DNA of 64,000 bases from Neolentinus lepideus HHB14362 ss-1 (Eukaryota > Basidiomycota > Agaricomycetes > Gloeophyllales > Gloeophyllaceae): NCBI GenBank assembly GCA_001632425.1, contig KV425581.1:16319-80318 (forward strand), given 5' to 3'. Shown here in pieces: positions 54,594 to 64,000 of the stretch. Position numbers and translations under genes: made by a program. Below the pieces are notes generated by a model. The model searched no databases, was not told the origin of the DNA, and saw nothing but the letters and a program-made list of their open reading frames with translations. Within the stretch, counting starts at the first letter, position 1. The number at the start of each line of letters is the position of its first letter.

Positions 54594-56089
54594 AGGAGGC
54601 GCGTATCTGTCCTTGGTCTGTCCGTCCTTTTCGTACTCACAGAGGACTCTACTCGATTGAAGGATCACGAGAATGTATTCCACGACCTGACTCAGGTCTT
54701 GTATAAATTTACGTCTGTCTTCGCTCGTGCAGACACCGCTCTCCAACTGGCAGGATAAGACAGCACCGCCTACTTCCTGTCAGTTGCCACCTGAATCGAC
54801 GTCCTTATCCAGTAGCGTTCAGTTCATGTTTTCGAGGGTATACGCGCGTGATTTTGGGTGTGCGAGTCTGGAGGGGCGATCGACTGGCCCTCGAAGCGGA
54901 CCATCACTGGTGAGGACGTGAGTGTTCTCGTATCAGCGTGTACCATACCTATGCTTTGTGTCCTGACTGTGCATACCTACGAGGATCGCTCATCTAACCG
55001 ATTCTCGTGCATTATTTGAGCTCATCAAAACTGGTCACATTGGACGAAGAAACGGTCCAAGCCCTCACTCATGTCCAATACTCGCCGTTATCTAAGATGG
55101 CACTTAAATCGACTTTTCACTGTCACGACGTGTGCCAGCCTGGTGATCCCATCGCTCGCTTGTCAAGTATCAATTTGCTCCATTTTCACTATGCTCCGAA
55201 GCATGCAATCTGCCTTTGCTCGACGGTAAGGCTACTTCGCCCACCCACATCCTGCTGTATGTCTTCTCTATGAGGTCTCGGCGCTACTCACTTCGACTCA
55301 AATATACCGTATTGAGAACTGCGGCTGATATATATATTCACGTCTTTAGAGTTCGAGCATTGTCTCGTTGGATGTACATGTGCCAAAAGTGGGTTCGATC
55401 CTCACCACCAAAACCAAAGATCCGTCGAAGGTGCAATGGTTTCATTTACCCGGACTCGTAGGTAGCTGTGTCTCCGTCGCAGATTCAGCTACCTCCACAC
55501 AACTTGGCGACTCTCACGGAATCTGTCCCTCTAGTTCGATACACGCGCTCCATCCATTTCCGTCGAGCCTACGTATCTGATGTATCTTGACGCAATGATA
55601 TTTGATGTTTTGGCGGTATCGATCTCTTTATTTTTACTCGTGCTTCGGATGTAGTTGCTCAATCTGTTGCCCCTCCGTACACATTTCTAGCGGATACACT
55701 ACCTGACGCTCCTTCCTCCGTTGCAATTTCTATCGTCTGACTTCGATTTGTCCATTTCACATTTTCAGGTCCCGATATTGGTAAATATCCGTCGTACCGT
55801 TCAACATGCTGACCGGTTTCTTCCTAGATTCCGTGTGTCTCGCTATCATCGCATTCTGTGCGATCCCGATATTGTATTCAACTGCTCCCTCGACAGCGGT
55901 GTTCCTGTTCCGCAATCCAGGCGCAAGATCCCATAGCTTCATGAAACTGGTGAGGTTTTGGATGTACGTAAGGCGCTTCTTACCTCAGCAATCTAGGGTG
56001 TGACGTATGATGTGAAGTTGAGCACTGGTCCTGCCTTTCCTCAAGCATCAATACGAGTTTTCTACGATGCATGCACTGGAGAACACAAC
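54594..56089. repeat. segmental duplication, copy 2 downstream part; no gene
   Basis: Up to about 55580 this repeats the 3' flank of gene X (48905-50320) without the MITE. From 55580 to 56089 nothing is recognised. Confidence 0.65.
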
Positions 56090-56600
56090 GCTGGGTGATG
56101 ACTTTCAAGCTTGTCTCAAAGTTACTTTAACACAGGCTAGAGCACGGTACGTTGAGATGCGTAACGACGAACACCCTATTGTTGTCCTGTAGAAGTCTCA
56201 TGAGGGTGGACTCTGACCGGTTGACAGGGGATCACTAGTCCTTTCTGATGGTTGCGCCAGTTCATGAAGGATGCGATTATTCGATGTCCATAGTGTTGGA
56301 CACGATCAAAGCGTATGGATGCTGGCACCCTGCAACGAGTAAGAGCACAGACTTTCAATTTCTCCGCAAAATCCCAGGTGTCGTTGTTGAACCCATGGAA
56401 CTTCACCTTGAACTGACGGAGACGTCGAGGAAACATACGAAGAAATAGAGGCAACCGAAGAGGTCTGCACGTTGGGCACCATCCTTTTCGCCTGCATCGA
56501 AACTCAGCAAGGAATTGTACTGCATTGACACAGGGAATATGCAGGAAGAGTGGCTCGTCAAATGCCCCAGAAAAACCGGAGACGGGTCCATATCAGAGGG
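56090..56600 (-). pseudogene. MYND/DUF4470 gene, decayed 3' part (exon 7 region)
   Basis: Minus-strand pieces KDGAQRADLFGCLYFF, PRRLRQFKVKFHGF, SIRFDRVQ and IIASFMNWRNHQKG match exon 7 of the gene at 25183-27688 (HGAQRAEIFGCLYFF, IIAYFMNWRARQKG) in order. The exon 7 end (LLQDNN) is also present. Frameshifts separate the pieces, and the SNIMDAEYVGI block is mostly deleted. Together with 59480-60030 it appears to be one gene split by the F-box block. Confidence 0.68.
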
Positions 56601-56815
56601 CGAAGTAGTGGGGAGGGTCCACTAGGCTCCGCTTGACATCAAGTTCTAGTACCACTGATCATAAACAAGAACTTCGAGATCCTCGTCATAATCGAAAGGC
56701 TTATATTGAGTCACTCACTTCGTAATAGTCATAGCCATGGCCATAATCCTAGACACAGACATAGGTGCATGTATAGGGGTAGGTATAGCTAGCTATATTC
56801 ATACTGATCTTCATC

Positions 56816-58584
56816 CTAATCTTCATGGCCAGGATCGATCTCTACTGAGCCGTCCCACGTGCATTCCTGTACCACGTCCTTCAGTCGAATGTGCTCATCT
56901 TCCGCAAAGTTAATTGCTTGAAGGATGTCGACATGCTGGAACTTGCGGCGTCTATATTTCCGAGACTTCAGGGCTCGCTCAAACTGCTCTATGAAAGCCT
57001 CGTCTTCGGGCGCCTCATATACCTTGGAGAACTGGACCGCCTCCAGTCGGATGTATTCGAGGCGGGGGAAAAGGCGGAACTGAGGGTCGAAATCATCGTC
57101 TGATTCGAATGGATCGGTATCCGCACATTTAGCTTTCTTCGCCTTCTTCCTCTTCTGGCTGTGGAAGTGCAGAGCAGCAGGCAGCCCATCCGCCGCCGTT
57201 CCACACACATGCAGCTGAGTGAGATCGCCCATCTCCCGGAACGTCCGCTTCCACGCCCGGAACTTAGACACACCGTCTAACTGGAGATAATCCACGCTCG
57301 ATAGAGGCAGCTTTCTTGCCACCACCTCCATCATCATCTCCAATGCATATGTGGTGGAGACCACCAGACGAAACTTTGGTTCGAGTTCTTGCCTGCAACC
57401 ATCACGCGGGAGAACTGTCGTCCAGCCCTTCAACTCAACTCTACTCCCCGCTGAAGTCGAGACCTCTACGACAAAAGTTCGGATGGGTTCAGATTCCAGC
57501 ATCTCACGCATCGCGGCAGCTATGCGCTCAAGGGTTGTAATCAGCCTTCGAGTTGGAAGCTGAGTCGATGCATCGACAAAAATGGCCGTTGTCGCACGGG
57601 CGGGGAAAGAGAGATGAGCCAGGATTGCAGCACAGGGAGCAGAAGGGCAGTTAATACTCAGATAGTTTAGTTGAGGAAGATTCACGATGGGTTCCTTAGT
57701 ATTGTCTTCAGACCGGAGAGGAGAGCCGGAGAGTATCAGCGTGCGAAGCAAGGGCATGTTCCGGAGAAGGGCAAGAAGGAAAGATACGGTCCATTCCACA
57801 TCGCTCTCCGTCCACGAGAAAGATGTCAGGGTCGGCAATGCCGACATCCGGAAAGAGTCCAGAGGATAATTTGCGACGGAAAGATCTTCCAGATTGGATA
57901 GTGGTAGGGAAGAAATGAAGGGTAGAGGCTGCATAAAATCGTCTGGGTCTTGATACGATCGGGACAACTTCAGGGCTCGTAGGCAAGGCACATTCCTCGG
58001 TCCAGTCGTGTGGAACTCCTGCAGGAATGACCTTGTTGCAATGAGGTCCATGCAGCGAACACGAGAAAGCTCAGCCAATATGAGCTCGAATGATTCGCTG
58101 GAGTCCCTGTAGCTCGAAGCATTGCCGCTTATTGTCAAGTGCGCTTTTTTGGAACGAAGGAGCATCTCCTTGACACACCGCGGTCCAGCAGATAGATCGA
58201 TATTTGCCCATAGCCTAGGGTCTTCGAGTGCCACTTGGCGCCAGTGCTGGCAGACTTGCGCAATATAAAAACGGCGGTGATACTTGTAGCGCGAAAATGG
58301 ATAGAAGGTGCTATTTTCGTTCGTGCTCATGTAGGCCAGGAATATCTCAGCCAGCAGTTCGGGCGGAAGTCGAGCAATCGGAAGAAGTGTATTCAGGTTC
58401 CGCTTGAGTCCTATGATTTCCGTGTAGTGCTTGGATATTTTCTTCTCGATGTCATTTCGAGCTTCTATTACGACGGCGTCTTTGTAGAAGGGCGAAACCT
58501 CGGTTCTAGAGGAAAGAACAATTGAGATGATAGCCTTGATTCAACTGCGCTAACTTACTCAGTCAGAAGAGCTCCCTTATCCAT
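56816..58584 (-). CDS. F-box/leucine-rich protein, copy 2 (intact)
   Basis: Exon 1 (58559-58584, MDKGALLTD) and exon 2 (56816-58505) join across a 53-bp intron to 571 residues. A short coiled-coil (DIEKKISKHYTEIIGLKRNL) precedes the F-box (LPPELLAEIFLAYM, then YHRRFYIAQVCQHWRQVALE, DPRLWANIDLS; about residues 52-115). Irregular leucine-rich strands follow (LPFISSLPLSNLEDLSV, ALPTLTSFSW, MPLLRTLILSG, LPQLNYLSIN, SSVDYLQLDGVS) with a Lys-rich insertion, ending VQECTWDGSVEIDPG. Such proteins are substrate receptors of SCF ubiquitin ligases; this family is hugely expanded in agaricomycetes. The substrate is unknown. It is the intact partner of the pseudogene at 52276-54048. Confidence 0.85.
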
Positions 58585-59479
58585 GTTGTACTTGTACGAA
58601 AGAGAAAGCTGACGCGAACTGTCACGGCTGTGACGGTCGATGTCGGAGTCTAAAGAGGCAGGCAGACTCAGCTCCGCCCCGGCCGGCAAGCGCACTATTC
58701 TGATTTCTCAAAAAGCGGCAAATAGCAGATTTAGGGCTGAATCATCGCATTGCACCAGAATTCTAAACCACTACTCAAAGCAAGCATCTCCGTGTCACAT
58801 GGAGAAGGTTGACTTTTAGTAGTGGCTTAGAATTGTCCGAAGGTCCGTTGGATTGTGGTGGCAAGCACGGGAGTGTGCCGAGCCGGGCCAACAGGGTTTA
58901 GTTGCATATAATTCACTGCAGTTTCCAGGATGCACACTAGTCGCTTGCTCTTCCGACAATCGACGCTTGAGGACAAGGGCGTGAAATCCTATAGGTCCTT
59001 TGTTTATTCTAACATTTCACAACCAAGGAAGCAGGATAAACTACATGCCATGTTATGTATCTTTGAAGTCCTGAGTCTTGTATCATCTTGAAGGTTGCGC
59101 TTACCTTAGTGCCACGCATTTCCGGAATTTTCGAAACACTCGCTGCAACATTCGAGAGCGAATCATATCTACAATTTTCTGTGGGGGATCTCGAGTTCCA
59201 CCTAGTGTTAACATTTCCGAGGCGCCGCATCAGTGGTCCTCACTCACGTTTGGCGTGTTAGAGGGTCAATATTACCCTTCTTGTATTATCTTGGCCAAGT
59301 ACAGACGAATTGGCGCTTTCACTGTCATGTATTCCGCTGTTGATAATGTGACTCGACACTCAACCTCGTATCCACTCATAGACGGCGGACTGGCTCTTTT
59401 TTGCAATAAACACAATCATGATAATCCATCCTAAACGGTGCAACCCTTAGGAGAGACTAGTCAAACTGAGAGTCTTCAT
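58585..59479. other. upstream flank of F-box copy 2; no gene
   Basis: Up to 58724 it is homologous to the flank of F-box copy 1 (54049-54193). Beyond that, unique DNA without a supported gene. Confidence 0.45.
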
Positions 59480-60030
59480 TAGAATACTGGATGGACATAC
59501 CAGACTTGGGGATACTGCAAATGCACGACATTGCTCCTATCACCGTCATGAACTCCTGCGGAAGGAAGATTCCAAGATAAAGACGAACAAGTTCCCAGTA
59601 AAATATTGCCAGTAAATGCTGACCTCTGCACCACGATGTCGATGGATGATGACATTGCGGCTAAGATGCGGTTATGATAGATGGGCATGCGAATAGAATA
59701 CCAAAAATGAATGAGCTCGGCTGAAATGGTGTCGTCTTCCATCATGCTGAGGATACTCAGTAGAAATATATTGCGAGACGGGATCACGGTCATTGATGAG
59801 GATAGTAAGGTGCCCACTGTAATTTTCTGGGAGATCGTTCACGGTTGTACCACGTTTCTGAGATCTCTGAATGCTAGGCCAAGGTATGTGGTCAGTACTA
59901 GAGTGAAAAGGAAAGTAGAATTTACCGACGCAAGCCAATGATAGGTTTACATCGCGACTCTTCACGCTCCTGTCTAGATTGATGGAGTCCAGGACTGGCA
60001 CATTTCCCCGTTTATTATGAATCATCAGTG
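59480..60030 (-). pseudogene. MYND/DUF4470 gene, decayed 5' part (exons 4-5 region)
   Basis: Minus-strand pieces RGNVPVLDSINLD, VNLSLACVG, DLRNVV, LPENYSGHLTILINDRDP and AELIHFWYS match exons 4 and 5 of the intact gene (WGNIPAIDLVNLD, FSLACVASGDLRNVV, YSGRLTIVLNDRD, AELALHFWYS). Several frameshifts are present (for example after DLRNVVQP and in the segment after NDRDP). The MYND exons were not found upstream. Confidence 0.68.
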
Positions 60031-63000
60031 GAAACGTATGACGATGAAGATAGCCGTCCTAATCACCGGTGAAGGCCCAGTTGGGATGGGTTCCATGAAT
60101 ATCATTGGCATCCTGCCGTAATAAAATCTTCTGACACCGTACGTAGTAGTATATTGCCAGCGGGTGGTGGATGCCATTAATAAGTATATGTGCAATGGGA
60201 TGAGATCCGCCGCAGGCTAGGACGCTGAACCAGAGAATAAGAGTAGTGTACACTGAATCAGTCTGAAGCAATACCCATTGAACTCGACTTGTATTATCGG
60301 ATTATTGTATCTTCTATCCGTGTTCTGGGTTTTCTGACCGTGGGAATCGATAGGTAGCCAGTTCTGCATAGACGTCTTTGATTAGCTGTTTGCTCTGGCC
60401 TGTCCTGAACTCGGCTCTATCGTTTTGTTATCTAGTTACTCCGGACTCGCCAAAAAATTGCCATGCGCAGCAGTAGCCTCCCGCAAGTTTCATCAGACCA
60501 TCGGGAAATTTGGGGAAAATGTTCGGACTTCCGATGTCTGTCCCTCAAAGTAACAAAGCTACTTTCGATCCGTCTGTCATGATACATCAATCAATTGGAG
60601 TCTCATACAAGCACCTCTCCAACCGGGATACTCCTTCCGAACCTCAGCACTCTATACTTGTCCTGATGTTTCCATTGTGACGATCATTCTAGTGTTTACA
60701 ACGGCTAGCAACTTGAAGAGTGCGAAACGTGGCATCTTTTGGTCCCAATCTCCATTCTTATAATCAATTCTGGCATTCGGAGGCTCTGGCCGTAGAATCC
60801 TATGGGCGTTTGTGGGGATTTCTGTGCGAGATATACATATCTTTGGAACTTTGGATATAACTGAGATACAGGGACATCACAGCAGCTAGTGTGGCTGCGC
60901 CATTTGTACCGTGTCGCTATATTGATTACGCTCTCCCTAACAGAATGGTTGATCGGAATCGTGTTCCTCCCATTAAGCACATCTGGAAACTGTCCGAACT
61001 TCTTCAGTTTGCCAAAACTGTCGCGTCTAGCTTTTCTGTGTTTCCATGCTACGGTATATGCGTTGGACCTGCCCAGTGCCCACTACTCATATATACCAGG
61101 CTTTAGCATTGTCGATGATGATGAACTTAGTATGCATCGGGCGCTCCAGTCACCAACCCACGGACGTATTTACTTCCATGACTCTGCTGACAGTAAGGTC
61201 TCTTTACGATATCGTGGAATCTGAATTCCTCTTCCTTCACCATCTGCAGTGGAGCCTAAGCACAGGCGTTTCTCATACCGTTTGGCATACTGGCGTAGTT
61301 TTAAGCATCCTCCTTTACAGGACACTACCCACCGGTATGTATTCGTTTCCTTCGTTTCGAGTTCGATGCGTTTACAACTTTCGCTTTTTCAGATCTTGAA
61401 AGAAAGAGACCACTTAACGGCCTTCTGCCAAGGAACCGATGACTGGACACGGTACTCGGCAGACGGTGAACAGTGTTGAAGTCACTGCGTAAATCACACC
61501 CTTCTCTTCTCCTGCGATAGCCTTCGGATCTTCCGCGTCCGGTAATGAACTGCAAGCCCTTCGGCACACGGCTCCAGTCACCTATCCAGTCCACGATTCC
61601 GCTCTGAGCCTTGCGATATTGCATGTACCCTCTGGCTCTGGTAAATAGCTGGATAGCAGTCAATCCGAGAGAGCGTAACGTTTAACACTACCTAATCCTG
61701 TCGCGGCTGGAGGCGGACGCCGCAAGGAATTTCGACGGTAAGTCTGTCAGAGGCGCGTGTCCTTGCAGCCGTTCGTCCAGTTTCTTCGTAATCTGCGCAG
61801 CAAGCCGTAAATCCTCTTCTGCTTTCTGTCGACAGCAGTCTGTATCGGCTCGAGCATTCCCCTGGGATGGACGCGCTCCGTATTCGTCCCTTTGATAAGA
61901 GAGTGGGTGCAGGTACTGAAGAGTACTGAAGCGGTGTGTCTTCGTATCGGACTAGTCAACTTTCTGTTCTGACATGCTCTGGACTTAAGGTGCTTCTGTA
62001 TGTAAATCTGTATCGATGTCGATCAAAGAATGATGACCTTAGACTGGAGTCACTGGACCGTGACCATGCCAGGCTGTGCTTCTCATCCCGCCACACAGGT
62101 CTTTGATCAGTACTGTATGTTCCTAATGACTACTTGTCATCTACTCGACGACTGATATGCGTTCTCCATAATCAGAAATATTGTGCTAGGCGATTCGTCG
62201 TCTCCAGTCGCGACGAATGATTACCCAACCGACCCAGTCCTCATTATCAACACAACGCTCGCCTGTGCCAATAATGTGCCTCTAGATGCGGGTTTTTTTT
62301 TTGAATCCTGTTTATTGTCACGATAGGTGCGTATCGCATGCCGAAGCCTGTCCTGGCGCTCTCTTTTTGGAAGACGATGATGACGCACATGGCGCAGATA
62401 TAAAGCAAACATACTTCCCTATCAAATGGCACCCTTCTTTCCCTTGGAATTCCGGAGACATCAGGTGTTGCCGTGTGAGTCAATCAAATTACCTGCATCC
62501 ACAGATATCTGTCACACGGTCTCCATCTTGCGCATAGGCGATTCGACGTCACAATCGACCGAAGCTATCTCCCTAAATGTCAAGTCCCCAGCAACTCCGT
62601 CATCACTAGCTTTACAATCACCCGCGGCGCAGTTGTTGCCTATACACGATGATAATCATCGCGGCTATCTGTTAGTCTTACCTCTTGCTACGCGGTTCAC
62701 CAGCTCAGTAGTCGCGAATCAATACAGGGCTTGTCATACTCACCTTCCTTTGCACTTGTGTTGCTGTCATCTTCCTGAACAAGGGTGCACCTGCGTCGAA
62801 ACTGGTGCTGCCTGTGGCGACTGTATCCGCCTTTACGCAGCTGAAGAGCACCTCCCAGGTGCGCCTACGGGATTCGGTGAGTTAAGTCTCGTTGTGCTGT
62901 ACTAAGACCCACAATTGTTCCGCAGGTGCATGTATTGGTACAGGTTCTTCGCCCTCTTCCCGAGCAGATATGAGCTAACTCCTACACGCTCCCCAAGATT

Positions 63001-63400
63001 TCATCGCCACGTTGCCTTGTTTAGCCATTATCACACTCTGTGTGCGTCTCACACCCTTCACAGTTACTTCTCCATTTTGACCCTTTCACGTAGTCGGTAC
63101 TGACAACAGGAGTGTTCTTGTCTTATAATCCTGAGAATTGACTGTCCAGTAACGAACAGCAGCCGACGCCCATACTTAAAGCCTGATGGGTGACTGAGCG
63201 ATCTCAGTTCTCACAGTGCAACATGGACACTATTGCTGAATTTTAAGGCTGTAGTCTGTGGAAGGAACGTTTCTGTAACAGCCAATCTTACGAGTAAAGA
63301 TTGACAAGGACCGCGGTGGGTTCACGTGTCTCGCCTTAGGAATGCATTAGTCATAATGCAAGAGGTCATTTTACACGTGGCTACGTCCTCATCATGCTAC
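60031..63400. other. 3.4 kb with no firm gene; one probable spliced fragment
   Basis: Mostly unsupported short frames. At 62786-62986 on the plus strand, GCTCVETGAACGDC and LPGAPTGFG join GACIGTGSSPSSRADMS across a textbook intron (62877-62925, GTGAGT donor, ACTAAG branch, CCGCAG acceptor), ending at a stop. This suggests the 3' end of a real or decayed gene whose upstream exons I could not resolve. Confidence 0.4.
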
Positions 63401-64000
63401 TCACTCCCGAGAGAACTCAACGTAACGCTCTGACCATGCTAAGCCTTCAAGGTAAACCTATAGCATAACCAGAAACATGCGTAAGCAGATATCCCAACCA
63501 CTCTACACCCGACGCACGTTGAGATACCAACTCTCCTGATACGGAAATATGGGCAAGGCATTGGGAGATCCATCCAGCGGGGCAAAATTACGCTGTACCT
63601 ATATCAGTATTCTGAGCATGTATCACGCAATTGTGACTTACATGCGGAACTATGGTGTGCAATTCTTTCATGCGAAGTTTCAGGGTCTTGAGAACTGTGT
63701 ACGTTCCCTAGGCTCTCATGAACTTTTTGAATGCAGGCCAGTTGTCATATAGCGGTGCAAGCGAAGCTATTCCGGAAAGAAGTACTAGACTGTCCATGCT
63801 GCCATCTGTTATGCCGGTTGTTTATGAGTAAGGTGATTGCATCACAGCGCACAGCGAATGGATGCCAAATACCAAGAGCAGACATACCTTGCGGACCGGG
63901 AATTAGTAACTAGGCGTGAATGTTAGCACAGTACGTTGAGATGCAGAATGAGGAATACCCTATTGCTGTCCTGTAGACGTCTCATGAGGGTTCGGACGAC
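63401..64000 (-). pseudogene. MYND/DUF4470 gene, 3' part, runs off the window
   Basis: Terminal exons match the intact gene in length and splice position: exon 11 63401-63457 (57 bp, ending AWSERYVEFSRE), exon 10 63518-63592 (75 bp, with PLDGSPNALPIFP and ESWYLN) and exon 9 63642-63805 (LRMKELHTIVPH). A short exon 8 with a GTATGT donor and the end of exon 7 (RRLQDSN) follow. Exon 9 contains an in-frame TAG where the intact gene has Gln, consistent with a single CAG to TAG change. With only this lesion visible it is a recent pseudogene or a truncated allele. The upstream part lies outside the window. Confidence 0.7.

Noticed and set aside
1..64000. CRISPR arrays, tRNA or rRNA genes
   Set aside because: No regularly spaced repeats and no recognisable tRNA cloverleaf or rRNA core were seen by eye; a tRNA scan was not possible here.

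Overview
This window is nuclear DNA from a filamentous basidiomycete, almost certainly a mushroom-forming agaricomycete. Genes are split by many 49-90 bp introns (GTRNGY donors, CTRAY branch points). It carries expanded families typical of that class: MYND-finger proteins with the DUF4470-like core, F-box/leucine-rich proteins and IFI6/IFI27 (ISG12)-like membrane proteins. There is also a chromodomain Ty3/gypsy retrotransposon and a lipopeptide mating-pheromone-like precursor. Nothing looks prokaryotic or organellar.

Layout. 1-6683: a near-complete minus-strand Ty3/gypsy chromovirus (gag, pol and an extra zinc-knuckle ORF3); its 3' LTR runs off the left edge. 8284-9417: bHLH transcription factor. 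13.4-25.1 kb: four copies, in different states of decay, of an unrecognised gene family, with a 201-bp MITE and gene remnants between them. 25.2-27.7 kb: an intact 11-exon MYND/DUF4470 gene. 28.5-33.0 kb: three ISG12-like genes plus a relic, arranged as a roughly 2-kb segmental duplication; one gene has duplicated an exon. 33.6-43.5 kb: the stable single-copy part, with RNase H1, a pheromone-like precursor, a YCII-domain protein, an ISA2-type Fe-S scaffold and a DUF4436-like membrane protein. 44.4-47.5 kb: a 2.9-kb fold-back hAT-like element with 1247-bp inverted arms and an 8-bp target duplication, followed 17 bp later by a second copy of the MITE. 48-60 kb: a mosaic of segmental duplications (gene X, F-box genes, a TA-flanked MITE, and a MYND gene split in two). 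60-63.4 kb: mostly empty. 63.4-64 kb: the 3' end of another MYND/DUF4470 copy running off the right edge.

The housekeeping genes sit in an island flanked by fast-evolving, duplicated and transposon-rich DNA. Exon models were built by hand from splice sites, frame continuity and paralogue comparison. No database search was possible, so family names rest on recognisable motifs.
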